Notes: a model not told the origin generated them from the sequence alone. Shown: positions 36,900 through 46,079, counted from the first letter of the stretch. The stretch: DNA of 64,000 nt from an uncultured Acetobacterium sp. (GCF_963664135.1 NZ_OY760905.1:2816736-2880735), one strand, 5' to 3'. A program made the numbers and translations.

Positions 36900-37079
36900 A
36901 AACACCTCCTTTTTTCTATTACACCCTATTTTAGAATAAATATAACCTAAATGTAAAAAAGAAAATTTTTTAATACAAAAATACCCATACGTGAATTATA
37001 AATGATTTCAGTCTAGGATAACTTTTGGAAAGACTGCGATCTCAATAATTACATATGGGTAAACTGTTTAATTGCGTGC

Positions 37080-37292
37080 TCACATCATCTTAATCGCTTC
37101 CATTGGACAGGCTTTCGCACAACGGGTACAGCCATTACAGAGGTAGTAGTCATCCAGTACCGGGTAGGCTTTATGGTAGCTGTCAATATCGGTTTTTCGC
37201 AGGACGATACAGCTCAGCGGGCAATCGCCTGAGCAGATGCCACAGGCCATGCACTTGGCATAATCAATAACAGGTTTTTTTGAGTTAGTCAT
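37080..37292 (-). CDS. 2[4Fe-4S] ferredoxin-like subunit of the AOR operon
   Basis: The 70-residue protein has two cluster motifs, CMACGICSGDCP and CNGCTRCAKACP, with an insert of about 20 residues between them. It overlaps the end of the aldehyde oxidoreductase gene by eight bases, so it is most likely the electron-accepting partner of that enzyme. Confidence 0.92.
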   Translation of the reverse strand: MTNSKKPVIDYAKCMACGICSGDCPLSCIVLRKTDIDSYHKAYPVLDDYYLCNGCTRCAKACPMEAIKMM

Positions 37293-39285
37293 GGGTCACA
37301 TCCTCCATTTCCAAATCACAGAAACCCAAGTCATCAAGAGCTGTTTTGGTGGGAATGCCGGTTTTTTTATTCCAACCCATAAATTGATAATGGACACCCA
37401 TCATCTCATCCATATCAAAGCTTTTTCCTTTGAGTGGACCTTCTTTTAGGGGTGGATGGCCGCTGAGACGATCGTTCATTTTAAAATCCCGGGATTTGAT
37501 CCCTTCCCGGACGTTAAAAGCCTGGCGTAGGGTTTGCATCCGCAGACCAATGGTCATGTATTCATTGGGAGTTTTCTGCCAGCCGGTAGCAGCGTTGAGA
37601 TAGTCAAAGATTTTAAAATGATTGAGCCCACTGACCATGGCAAAAAAGCAACCGCCGGAACCGTCTAAAATCTGTTTGATACAGGCATTCACCATAGATT
37701 TTAAACCAACCTGATTGGTGGCCTCATATTCTTCGCTTTTATCTTCACCCAGCTTTACCTTGGGTGCCCAGGTCACATCTTCCCAAATGCGCATGTAAGC
37801 ATAGTAACTACCGGCACCAATAGTGTGCCGACCCGGGGTGGGGTCACACGAATAATGGATACCAAGGATCGGATCCAGTCGCGGATCGTGCATACCGGGT
37901 TCCTGACCACCAGCATGGATGGCCAGTGGAGCTGATTCAATGCCTAAAATTTCGCTGGCTTTTTTAACGCCGTTCTGTAAAATCGCTCCAAAGCCTGTTC
38001 CGGAAATCATCTGTTCAACCAGGGTAACAATGGCTTCGGCATTGCCCCAGGTGAGATCCAGCCCACTGGTGACTTCTTGACTCAACCAGCCCTTTTCGTA
38101 ACATTCCATGGCAAAGGCGATGGTATTTCCAGCTGAAATGCTGTCCATCCCGCCGCGGTTGAGGAGTTCGTTGATCATAAAGATCGAATCCCGGTCTTTA
38201 TTAAGAAGCAGGGAACCAAAGGCAGCCACGGTTTCGTACTCCGGTTTGTGCGTAAGGGGAAAACGGCCGTTGGTGACATCCTTGATATCGCACAAGCCGC
38301 CGCAGCCTATCACGCAGGAATAACAGTGATATTTTTGGGTTTCGTGTTTTTGGATGAGATCGGGGTTCATGTGTCGATACTTGCGATAAGGAAAATCAGC
38401 CACTGAACCCTTCCAATTTTTGACCGGGGTATCACCCATGGTCATGCCCATGGTATTGGTAAAACCAGTACCCCATTTTTTCATAATTGCCGTCGACAGC
38501 ATTCCGTCAATGGGAATGGCCTTATCAGTGGCAACCATCGATTTACCCATTAAGGGCAGGATCGCCCCGGTGGCCATGGGCGGCAGATTAGATGACTTGA
38601 CTTTTTTGGCATAGTCCCGGCTGATGGTTTTAATGGTTTCCGAATTTTCGCAGTGAATCATTTTTGAACCGGCCAGAACAACGGCTTTCAGTTTTTTAGA
38701 ACCCATCACCGTACCGACCCCAGATCGGGCTGCCATTCGGCCGCCATCGTTAGAAATCCCGGCAATCAGCGATTGATGTTCGCCGGCCGGACCGATGGTA
38801 GCAATGGCAAGTTTCTTTTTAGCAGTGATCATCTGATTAATGGCGGCTTCGGTTGCCACCGTATCCAGCCCCCAAAGTGCCGTGGCGTCCAAGAGCTGCG
38901 GACCCTTATTATCGATAAAGAGCATCATTGGCTGTTGCGCCTGGCCGGTGAAAAAAATGCCGTCATAGCCGCATTGCTTGATAGCTGGAGAAAAGGTGCC
39001 GCCGCAATTGGCATCGCCGAAGCCACCGGTGAGGGGGGACTTGCAGACGGCCATCCACCGGCCGGTCATAAAGCTGCCGGTGCCGGTAAGTAAGCCGCTG
39101 ACAAAACCAAGGATATTATCCGGCCCCAACGGATCGGCCCTTTTGGGAATGTATTTGTATAAAATATAAGCTCCTAAACCGACTCCGGATAGAAAATGTT
39201 CATAAATACTATCGGGTATTTCAATTTCTTCAAAGGTAGAATCCGAAAGATTCACCATTAATATTTTTCCGCAATAGCCTTTCAA
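37285..39285 (-). CDS. aor: Tungsten-containing aldehyde:ferredoxin oxidoreductase
   Basis: This enzyme interconverts aldehydes and carboxylic acids using ferredoxin. The 666-residue length and order fit the AOR family: GYCGKILMVNLSD at the start, GDANCGGTFSP (about 90-100, pterin binding) and the [4Fe-4S] ligands Cys321, Cys324 and Cys328 (CYSCVIGC). In acetogens AOR can reduce acids to aldehydes with low-potential ferredoxin, or run in reverse. The operon adds an alcohol dehydrogenase upstream, a MoaD-like carrier directly before and a ferredoxin directly after. Confidence 0.94.
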   Translation of the reverse strand: MKGYCGKILMVNLSDSTFEEIEIPDSIYEHFLSGVGLGAYILYKYIPKRADPLGPDNILGFVSGLLTGTGSFMTGRWMAVCKSPLTGGFGDANCGGTFSPAIKQCGYDGIFFTGQAQQPMMLFIDNKGPQLLDATALWGLDTVATEAAINQMITAKKKLAIATIGPAGEHQSLIAGISNDGGRMAARSGVGTVMGSKKLKAVVLAGSKMIHCENSETIKTISRDYAKKVKSSNLPPMATGAILPLMGKSMVATDKAIPIDGMLSTAIMKKWGTGFTNTMGMTMGDTPVKNWKGSVADFPYRKYRHMNPDLIQKHETQKYHCYSCVIGCGGLCDIKDVTNGRFPLTHKPEYETVAAFGSLLLNKDRDSIFMINELLNRGGMDSISAGNTIAFAMECYEKGWLSQEVTSGLDLTWGNAEAIVTLVEQMISGTGFGAILQNGVKKASEILGIESAPLAIHAGGQEPGMHDPRLDPILGIHYSCDPTPGRHTIGAGSYYAYMRIWEDVTWAPKVKLGEDKSEEYEATNQVGLKSMVNACIKQILDGSGGCFFAMVSGLNHFKIFDYLNAATGWQKTPNEYMTIGLRMQTLRQAFNVREGIKSRDFKMNDRLSGHPPLKEGPLKGKSFDMDEMMGVHYQFMGWNKKTGIPTKTALDDLGFCDLEMEDVTHD

Positions 39286-39297
39286 AAAATTTACCTC

Positions 39298-39531
39298 TCA
39301 TCCTCCAGCCAGCGGGAGCATAAAACTAATGATATCTCCGTCTTTTAGCTGGGTATTCAATTTTACACGCTGATAATTCACGTGGCAGATTACCAGTGGC
39401 TGTAACACCAGTGGGATTTTCAGCCGTCGGTAAACGGTAGAAAGTCGTGCCCCTGGTTCCAGTATCAGCATGCCATCTTCATCCAGCGCATTCAGGTTGG
39501 CAAAAGGCGGTGGATAGATCTGGACCTTCAT
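39298..39531 (-). CDS. MoaD/ThiS-like sulfur carrier
   Basis: The 77-residue beta-grasp protein begins MKVQIYPPPFANL and ends LPLAGG; the terminal Gly-Gly is the thiocarboxylation site. MoaD proteins give sulfur to the pyranopterin dithiolene, which here would serve the tungsten cofactor of the AOR encoded 12 bases downstream. ATG 39531 overlaps the stop codon of the alcohol dehydrogenase. Confidence 0.88.
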   Translation of the reverse strand: MKVQIYPPPFANLNALDEDGMLILEPGARLSTVYRRLKIPLVLQPLVICHVNYQRVKLNTQLKDGDIISFMLPLAGG

Positions 39532-40769
39532 TAGCTGTTGGAAGCTGTTTCCGGACAGAGCTGATGAAGAAGATCGCAGCATTCCTGATAATGCATGATC
39601 CGGGGAACTGGGTAAGTGGGGTTTGCTTCTTTGAGAATCCGTTTAGCCAGTTCAGGAATATCATAGGCCTTTAAGGCATAGATGGTGGTGGGAATGCCCA
39701 TACCGGCATTCATTGATTTTATTTTTTCGATAAAGAGACCAGCCAGGGTTTCATCATCATACATGGCTTCGCCTAAACCTGAATAAAAAGCCAGTTCAGC
39801 TAATTTTTTTTCAGCGGCTTTCCGAGAAAAGTCTAAAATAGTGGGAAGGATAATGGCATTGGCTAATCCATGGGGAACGCCGTAAAAGCCACCCATGGCA
39901 TGGGCGAAAGCATGAACATAGCCCACATAGGCTCGGGTAAAGGCCAGACCGCCATCAAAGGAAGCTTGAGCCATTTTCAGCCGCAGGTCAAGATCCTGAC
40001 CGTTATGATAGCAGTCTTCAAGATTGTTGATAATAATTTCGGTAGCGTTTAAAGCCTTTTCCTTAACAAAAGCGGTATCGTAGTGTCCGATATAAGCTTC
40101 CACCGCATGGGTGAGAGCATCCATTCCGGTGGTGGCAGTCAGCGATGGTGGGAGACCTGCTGTAAGCTCGGGGTCCAGAACCGTTGCCATGGGAACCAGT
40201 TTGGGATCGTTAATGGAAAATTTTTCATGATTTTTAACGTCGGTGATCACTGCGCAGATGGTTGCTTCAGAACCAGTTCCTGAGGTGGTGGGGATAGCAA
40301 AAAAGGGCGGCAGCTTGCGGGTCAGTTTATAAAGACCGCGCATTTTTTCAATGCTTTTTCGGTTGGTGACCTTGGCCGCAATAACTTTGGCACAGTCGAT
40401 GGGAGATCCGCCGCCGAAGGCCACGACGCCGTTGCAGTTAGTGCTGTAGTACATCGCCAAACCGTCTTCCACATTTTCAAAGGTCGGGTTGGGCTGAACC
40501 TTGTCAAAAACAACGGCATCAATACCGTTTGTTTCCAGCGCACATAAAAAAGAATCCAATAAACCCAGCGCATATAAAGGTTTGTCGGTAACCACCAATA
40601 TTTTGGTCACGCCGGAAAGTTTGATGATTTCAGGAAAACGCCGGACCATTCCCGGACCTTTCAGAACCGGAGGAACCGGGAGTTTGAGGACCTTGGCGAC
40701 TTGCTTCATCACTAACTGGGAACTACGGTAAGGAACATTTTGAATAGTGTTGAGTACTTTTTGCATCAT
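39531..40769 (-). CDS. Iron-containing alcohol dehydrogenase (AOR operon)
   Basis: The 412-residue group III dehydrogenase has the NAD-binding GGGSPIDCAK motif and the metal-ligand region TGMDALTHAVEAY plus HAFAHAMGGFYGVPHGLANA. It is a little longer than the usual 380-390 residues because of an N-terminal extension. As the first gene of ADH-moaD-aor-ferredoxin it probably couples alcohol and aldehyde, while AOR couples aldehyde and acid, linking alcohols to ferredoxin and NAD pools. Confidence 0.92.
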   Translation of the reverse strand: MMQKVLNTIQNVPYRSSQLVMKQVAKVLKLPVPPVLKGPGMVRRFPEIIKLSGVTKILVVTDKPLYALGLLDSFLCALETNGIDAVVFDKVQPNPTFENVEDGLAMYYSTNCNGVVAFGGGSPIDCAKVIAAKVTNRKSIEKMRGLYKLTRKLPPFFAIPTTSGTGSEATICAVITDVKNHEKFSINDPKLVPMATVLDPELTAGLPPSLTATTGMDALTHAVEAYIGHYDTAFVKEKALNATEIIINNLEDCYHNGQDLDLRLKMAQASFDGGLAFTRAYVGYVHAFAHAMGGFYGVPHGLANAIILPTILDFSRKAAEKKLAELAFYSGLGEAMYDDETLAGLFIEKIKSMNAGMGIPTTIYALKAYDIPELAKRILKEANPTYPVPRIMHYQECCDLLHQLCPETASNS

Positions 40770-40829
40770 GTAACCTCCATTTTCGTTACTGGTAGCATTT
40801 GGATTAGATTTTTTGAAAATCAGGTATGA

Positions 40830-41612
40830 TTATGGCAACAATGATTCAGGGCTATTCAGGGGATTATGATTGCCGAGATCGGCGTGTTGGTAATTGTTTT
40901 GTTGATCCAATTGATGGCGTAGCAGCTCGAGATCTGACTGAACCCGAATCAAGGTAAGTCCGGCATAGGCGTCACCGTTTTGGATTAACAGATAACAGCC
41001 CCATTCCGCTTTATGGAGCCAGGAAAGCGCCAACAATAAATCTTTGGGAATGCCATTCCCAAGCAAGAAACAGTGGCCAATGCGATAAGCAATGTTGGGA
41101 TATTCCGGGCTTTCAGTTTCAACAGCCTGTTCTGCCTGATTAAACCAAAAAAAAGCAATGGCAGGATCTTTTTCTACAAAGTGGCCATTGTAATACATGT
41201 CACCAAGCTTATACATGCCATTGTGATGGCCCATTTGGGCAGCTCTGGCAAAAAAAGAATAAGCCTTCTCAAAATCCTGGGGGATATCTCGGCCATAATA
41301 ATGGCAATAACCCAGATAATTAATGGCCAGGGCATTGTTCTGCGCAGCGGCTTTTTCAAACCAATGTTTAGCTTGTTTAAAATCCTGGGCAAGATTGATC
41401 CCTTCGTAGTATATACAGCCAAGGGTGGCCATGGCGTGATCGCTGCCCTTTTCAGCCAATAATAAATAATGGTCCTTAACCATTTGAAAAACTTCTGGGG
41501 ATAAGTCCTGTTTGTTGGTTTTAAAATAATAATAATCAGCCAATTCCAGCATGGCACTCTGATCACCGTTTTTAGCGAGAAAGCATAATAAGTCTAGTTT
41601 ATTGTTGTTCAT
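40830..41612 (-). CDS. Sel1-repeat (TPR-like) protein
   Basis: The 260-residue protein is built of Sel1-like repeats of about 36 residues, for example MATLGCIYYEGINLAQDFKQ, AINYLGYCHYYGRDIPQDFE, GMYKLGDMYYNGHFVEKDP and IAYRIGHCFLLGNGIPKDL. No signal peptide is visible, so it is probably a cytoplasmic protein-interaction scaffold. Its partner is unknown. It is 60 bases upstream of the ADH-AOR operon on the same strand but may be separate. Confidence 0.88.
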   Translation of the reverse strand: MNNNKLDLLCFLAKNGDQSAMLELADYYYFKTNKQDLSPEVFQMVKDHYLLLAEKGSDHAMATLGCIYYEGINLAQDFKQAKHWFEKAAAQNNALAINYLGYCHYYGRDIPQDFEKAYSFFARAAQMGHHNGMYKLGDMYYNGHFVEKDPAIAFFWFNQAEQAVETESPEYPNIAYRIGHCFLLGNGIPKDLLLALSWLHKAEWGCYLLIQNGDAYAGLTLIRVQSDLELLRHQLDQQNNYQHADLGNHNPLNSPESLLP

Positions 41613-41669
41613 GAATCATCCTTTTATTTAAATGTTTTGTATATTATAACACAACGGAAAACAAAGAAA

Positions 41670-41708
41670 TAAAAAGCCTGAATTTTAAGTTGTTATAAAG
41701 CTTTTTTG
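41670..41708 (-). terminator. Terminator after the kor-sor operon
   Basis: AAAAAGC and GCTTTTT arms enclose a 21-base loop, with T runs on both strands. It ends the minus-strand operon before the Sel1 gene. Confidence 0.55.
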
Positions 41709-41726
41709 ATATGGTTTTATCATTGT

Positions 41727-41771
41727 ATGCTCCAGATTCCAATTGATTTCTTTAATTGAATCTGGAAGCAT
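41727..41771. repeat. Long imperfect hairpin
   Basis: ATGCTCCAGATTCCAATT and AATTGAATCTGGAAGCAT pair over 17 base pairs with one bulge on each side and a 9-base loop. It has no T tract. It lies in a 234-base gap that otherwise holds only the terminator beside it. Confidence 0.45.
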
Positions 41772-41846
41772 GCAAAAGATAGAACACCGATAATCTGTCA
41801 GGGATCGGAAGCTAAGGAGGTTTCACAATAACAAATGATAAAGGAT

Positions 41847-42281
41847 TTATTCAATACAGCCCTGAGGGAATTCGGGGGAACAGACAATTTCTTCATAGTC
41901 TAATTCAGCGTTATCGACTACCCAAAGTCCATGGATATCACAATATGCATAAACTCGGGTGACATCCAATTGCTCGACACTGAATTGGGCTTCTGGTGAA
42001 TTTTCTGGAGTTAGTTGAATATATTGACCGCCGTTTCGGGTTTGGACAAAAATCCAGAGAATCGAGTGGTCGGTTGTCATCGGATGGGGAAGGCTGCCGA
42101 CTTTTACATGGAGCTTATTCCCATTAAATGTAAGAACCGGAATGTGTTTTTCTTTGGATGTTTCAACCATGTTAGGGTGAAGCAGGTCTTGAGAATGGCT
42201 GCAGTATTGGGCGAGGGTACCGTTTAATTCCAGCAGCACACTATTACAATTATCACACTGAAAAAATAGCTTGGGATCCAT
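41847..42281 (-). CDS. Superoxide reductase/desulfoferrodoxin-like protein
   Basis: The 144-residue protein keeps the superoxide reductase iron ligands His46, His66, His72, Cys114 and His117 (EKHIPV, LPHPMTTDHS, CDIHG). The N-terminal desulforedoxin-like domain has Cys9 and Cys12 but only one further Cys (27) where family members have an adjacent Cys-Cys pair, so the rubredoxin-type centre I is probably lost. GAAAGGAGG precedes the ATG. It lies 29 bases after korB on the same strand, fitting protection of an oxygen-sensitive ferredoxin oxidoreductase. Confidence 0.82.
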   Translation of the reverse strand: MDPKLFFQCDNCNSVLLELNGTLAQYCSHSQDLLHPNMVETSKEKHIPVLTFNGNKLHVKVGSLPHPMTTDHSILWIFVQTRNGGQYIQLTPENSPEAQFSVEQLDVTRVYAYCDIHGLWVVDNAELDYEEIVCSPEFPQGCIE

Positions 42282-42310
42282 GAATTGTCCTCCTTTCCTG
42301 AGGCGGGATC

Positions 42311-43162
42311 TTAAATATAACGATTAATTAACGTCTGAACATCTTCAAGACTAACCTGTTTGTCAATCAGAGGAACGGCATCAAACAATTCTGCACGTTT
42401 TTCTTTGTAGGTGAGCGCCTGTTCCTGATAGAGAATGCCAATGGGGATGGTATCTCCAAATTCCATGGCTTTTTCCAGGGCAGCCAGTTTATTAGTGGCA
42501 TCATAGGACTCATCCAGTGGTTTAACCCGTTGTTTATAATAGGCGAAGGTATTCTTCTTATTAAAACTTACACAGGGCTGAAGGATATCCACCAGGGCAT
42601 AGCCAGGATGTTTAATGGCGGCTTGCATGATTTCGGCCAGATGTTCCTTGTCACCGGAAAATGAACGGGCCACAAAGGTGGCACCGGTAGCAATGGCAAT
42701 CAGTAAGGGATTAAAAGTGGCTCCTATATTACAGGCGTTTATTTTATGGGAGAGATCGCAGGGATCCGAGGTCGGCGAGGGCTGACCCTTGGTCAGACCA
42801 TAAATTTGGTTGTCATGGACAAAGTGGGTGATATCAACATTGCGTCGGATGTTATGGAGAAAGTGATTACCCCCTTCTCCGTAAGAGTCGCCATCGCCAG
42901 TATTGACGATGACGGTCAGGTCGTCATTGGCAATTTTAATGGCCACCGCCGCCGGCAGCGAACGGCCATGTAGTCCGCTGAAGCCGTTGGCAGAGATGTA
43001 CTGATTGGTTTTGGCGGCTTGACCAATCCCGCCCACCAGCACAACCTGATGAGGTGGGGTTTCCATCTGGTTTAAAACGCCAGTGAGCGTTTCAAGAATG
43101 GAATAATTGCCACAGCCCGGACACCAGGCTGTTTCAGAAGTGGTGAATGCTGTTTTTTTCAT
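42311..43162 (-). CDS. korB: 2-oxoacid:ferredoxin oxidoreductase, beta (TPP) subunit
   Basis: The 283-residue protein binds thiamine diphosphate: WCPGCGNYSILE with a cluster-type Cys pattern at the N terminus, GDGDSYGEGGNHF (the Mg-TPP motif, about residues 93-105) and HDNQIYGLTKGQPSPT. It pairs with the adjacent alpha-gamma fusion, with a one-base gap. Two-subunit enzymes of this kind act on 2-oxoglutarate or other 2-oxoacids; the exact substrate is not decided by sequence. Confidence 0.9.
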   Translation of the reverse strand: MKKTAFTTSETAWCPGCGNYSILETLTGVLNQMETPPHQVVLVGGIGQAAKTNQYISANGFSGLHGRSLPAAVAIKIANDDLTVIVNTGDGDSYGEGGNHFLHNIRRNVDITHFVHDNQIYGLTKGQPSPTSDPCDLSHKINACNIGATFNPLLIAIATGATFVARSFSGDKEHLAEIMQAAIKHPGYALVDILQPCVSFNKKNTFAYYKQRVKPLDESYDATNKLAALEKAMEFGDTIPIGILYQEQALTYKEKRAELFDAVPLIDKQVSLEDVQTLINRYI

Positions 43163-43163
43163 G

Positions 43164-44840
43164 CTAGAAACCTCCCTTAAGATTTTTGATACCAGTTAAG
43201 ATATCGTCCACTGATAATTGCCGGCCATCGTATTTGAGAATGCTGTGATTACAGCAGATCAGCGCTTCCTCCCGGATCAGTGAGGCCAGCTGACCAGTGG
43301 CGTTTTGTTCAATGTTGATTATTTCCACAACCTGAGAGGCAAAATGTTTAAGTCTTTTGGTCGGCAGAGGATAGATATCTCCGAAAATAAGCGCACCATA
43401 AGGCATTTCTTTGGCATTAAGGAGATCCACAGCCTCTTTTATGGCGCCACTGGTGGAACCAAAACCAACCAATAAGGATTGGCACTGATGAGCCCCCCAA
43501 AATTCAGGTTCAATGAGTTCTTCTTTTAATAGCTCCAGCTTGCCCATCCGTTTTTCCACCATCTTGTTGCGGATGTCGGCGGATTCGGTAATCTGTCCAT
43601 ATTCATCATGTTCATCGCTGTCTACCCGAACCAGGGCTTCGGTTTTGCCTGGAATCGCCAGCGGAGAAATACCGCTTTTGGTAAGGGCATAGCGACGGTA
43701 GAGATCATTTTCATCTAATTCTCCAGTTGCTGATGTTGGGGCAGAAATAATTTTACTGGCATCGAGAATGGGGATGGTGGTGGTCGAATCAGCCAGGTAT
43801 TGGTCGCTTAAAAGAATCACCGGAATTTGATATTTATTTGCCAGAGCAAAACTCCGGGCGGTTTGGTAGAAACAGTCGGTATGATCTTTAACTGCAATGA
43901 CCATCCGTGGGAATTCGCCCTGAGAAGCCGAAATAACAAATTTTAAATCACTTTGCTCCGTTCGGGTAGGAAAACCAGTTGCCGGACCGGGACGCTGAAC
44001 ATCGACAACCACCAGTGGAATTTCGGCAATGCCGGTAAAGCCAAGGGCTTCCACCATCAGTGAAAAACCGCCCCCGGAAGTGCCAGTCATGGCCGGGACA
44101 CCGGCATAGGAAGCACCAATAGCCATATTAATAGCAGCAATTTCGTCTTCGGCCTGTTCAGCAGCGACGTTCATTTTATCGCCATGGGTGCTGAAAAAGT
44201 CCAGCAATGTGGTTGAAGGTGACATCGGGTAGGCTGAATAAAATTTTATTCCGGCGGCTAAAGCCCCAAGCCCAATGGCAGTATTTCCGGATAGTAAGAG
44301 ATAATCCGAAGTTAACGCAGACTTCAGGCCAAAACGGGGTTTCGTTAAGTCAAAACCCCGGTGCAGGGCGCTTAAGTTGATCTCGACCAGATCAGCACGC
44401 AAATTGTTTTTAAGCGTATCAGCGGCATATTCCAGCGAAAAATCAAAGATCTTAAGCAGGGCACCAATGGCTACGCTGCTAATGACCTTGGGGTTGCCAA
44501 GTTCTTTTGCAATCGCTTTTAGCGGCAGTTTAAGGGCACGATGATCATCAATTGACAGTGATTCGTCGCATAGGATAAAACCATCATCAGAAAGTTGTGG
44601 TTGGTGTTCTCGATAGGTTGTTTCATCGATGGCGAAAATGCCATCAAGCGAATCACGATGCGCGTGAAGAAGGGTATTCCCAAATCGTATTTGGGTAAAA
44701 TTATGGCCACCTCGCACCCGGGACATAAAATCACGAATTGTAAAGAGATGACAACCTGATTGTTTCAGCATTTTTTCAAGAAGCGCGGACATTGTTTCAA
44801 TGCCGTCTCCGGCGGCTCCGCCTAAAAGTATGTTATACAC
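43164..44840 (-). CDS. korA: 2-oxoacid:ferredoxin oxidoreductase, fused gamma-alpha subunit
   Basis: The 558-residue protein fuses an N-terminal gamma domain (LLGGAAGDGIETMSALLEK ... SRVRGGHNFTQIR, about residues 1-180) to the alpha pyrimidine-binding domain (GNTAIGLGALAAGIKFYSAY and PMSPSTTLLDF, then AAEQAEDEIAAINMAIGAS). I set the start at GTG 44840 because GGAGGG lies six bases upstream; a TTG at 44858 would place that site inside the gene. It leads korA-korB-superoxide reductase, which make acyl-CoA, CO2 and reduced ferredoxin. Confidence 0.9.
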   Translation of the reverse strand: MYNILLGGAAGDGIETMSALLEKMLKQSGCHLFTIRDFMSRVRGGHNFTQIRFGNTLLHAHRDSLDGIFAIDETTYREHQPQLSDDGFILCDESLSIDDHRALKLPLKAIAKELGNPKVISSVAIGALLKIFDFSLEYAADTLKNNLRADLVEINLSALHRGFDLTKPRFGLKSALTSDYLLLSGNTAIGLGALAAGIKFYSAYPMSPSTTLLDFFSTHGDKMNVAAEQAEDEIAAINMAIGASYAGVPAMTGTSGGGFSLMVEALGFTGIAEIPLVVVDVQRPGPATGFPTRTEQSDLKFVISASQGEFPRMVIAVKDHTDCFYQTARSFALANKYQIPVILLSDQYLADSTTTIPILDASKIISAPTSATGELDENDLYRRYALTKSGISPLAIPGKTEALVRVDSDEHDEYGQITESADIRNKMVEKRMGKLELLKEELIEPEFWGAHQCQSLLVGFGSTSGAIKEAVDLLNAKEMPYGALIFGDIYPLPTKRLKHFASQVVEIINIEQNATGQLASLIREEALICCNHSILKYDGRQLSVDDILTGIKNLKGGF

Positions 44841-44976
44841 ACAGAACCCTCCAATCAAATAAGATAGCCAATGATAAACGTGGCTTTGTTAATACTTACC
44901 CAATTATTGGAATTCTAAAAGAATGATTCTGATTTTCTTGTTTATTTTATTTAAAATACAAAATATTTTGACTAAT

Positions 44977-45008
44977 CTTTTGATTTGTCGATCAAAAGAA
45001 GTTAGAAT
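44977..45008 (+). promoter_or_regulatory. Promoter with overlapping palindrome before the DUF3089 gene
   Basis: TTGATT (44980-44985) and TAGAAT (45003-45008) are 17 bases apart. A perfect palindrome, CTTTTGAT/ATCAAAAG with a 6-base centre (44977-44998), covers the -35 box, so a repressor site is likely. Confidence 0.5.
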
Positions 45009-45054
45009 TAGCTTAAGTTGAACGATTCGAAATAAAAAGATAAAGGAGAAAATT

Positions 45055-46053
45055 ATGAAAAAAAGAAACAACAGTCCGATAGCCATTGCGATCTTGTCCC
45101 TTTTTATGCTCATTTCCATGTTGCTGGGTGGATGCGCTCAGTCAGTTGGGGTGGATTATACAAAACAAGAGAACTGGGCATATCGGCCGGTGGGCGATGC
45201 GATCACTCAAAATTGTGATGTGTTTTTTATTGCACCAACAGTCTATTTGGGCACCGATGATTCATATTCCATGAACATAAATAATGAAGAAACAAAGGCC
45301 CAGTTTTTAGGCGCGACCAATATGGAAAAGGGTCTCTATGATGACCAAACAAATTTTTTTGCGCCCTATTACCGTCAGGCTGGTCTGAACGCTTATACGA
45401 TGAATGCATCGGAATCAGGTCAATATTTTGATCTGGCTTATGAAGATGTTTCAAAAGCTTTTGATGTCTATCTGAAAGATTACAATCAAGGACGACCGTT
45501 TATTCTGGCCGGTTTCAGCCAGGGTTCAGAAATGTTGCTGCGTCTGATGGAGGAAAAATTTGGGGATAAAGCTTTAAGTGATCAGCTGGTGGCCGCCTAT
45601 TTAATTGGCTGGCGGGTAACGCCAGAAGATTTAGTCAAGTATCCATTTTTAAAAATGGCCCAGAATTCCGGCGACACCGGCGTGATCGTTTCCTTTAATT
45701 CGGAAGCGGTGGGGGTACAAACCTCATTAATCGTTCCGGATAAAACCATTGGGATCAACCCGTTAAATTGGAAAACTGATAGTACCACAGCTACTGCCAG
45801 TGAAAATCTGGGAGCTGTCTTTACTGACTACTCTGGCAGTATTGTAAAAGAAGTGCCAAACTTGACCGGAGCCTATCTGGATCCAACCCGGGGAACCCTG
45901 CGAGTAACGGATGTAACGGTAGCCGATTTTCCGCCGGTCCTCAGTATTTTCCAGGATGGCGTTTATCACTTGTATGATTATCAGTTTTTCTACCGGAATC
46001 TTCAGGAAAACGTTAAAGAACGGATTGGCAATTATCTAAGCGTGGCGTCCTGA
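45055..46053 (+). CDS. DUF3089 family lipoprotein, alpha/beta-hydrolase-like
   Basis: The 332-residue protein has a lipoprotein signal ending LLGGC (Cys27). The mature part matches DUF3089: DVFFIAPTVYLGTDDS, then FFAPYYRQAGLNAYTM, and a hydrolase nucleophile elbow, AGFSQGSEML (Ser about residue 157). It is probably a surface-anchored esterase-like enzyme of unknown substrate. AAAGGAG precedes the ATG. It is monocistronic and stands just upstream of the SRP RNA. Confidence 0.8.
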   Translation: MKKRNNSPIAIAILSLFMLISMLLGGCAQSVGVDYTKQENWAYRPVGDAITQNCDVFFIAPTVYLGTDDSYSMNINNEETKAQFLGATNMEKGLYDDQTNFFAPYYRQAGLNAYTMNASESGQYFDLAYEDVSKAFDVYLKDYNQGRPFILAGFSQGSEMLLRLMEEKFGDKALSDQLVAAYLIGWRVTPEDLVKYPFLKMAQNSGDTGVIVSFNSEAVGVQTSLIVPDKTIGINPLNWKTDSTTATASENLGAVFTDYSGSIVKEVPNLTGAYLDPTRGTLRVTDVTVADFPPVLSIFQDGVYHLYDYQFFYRNLQENVKERIGNYLSVAS

Positions 46054-46079
46054 ATCTTTCTTAAAGAAATTATTTTTTC

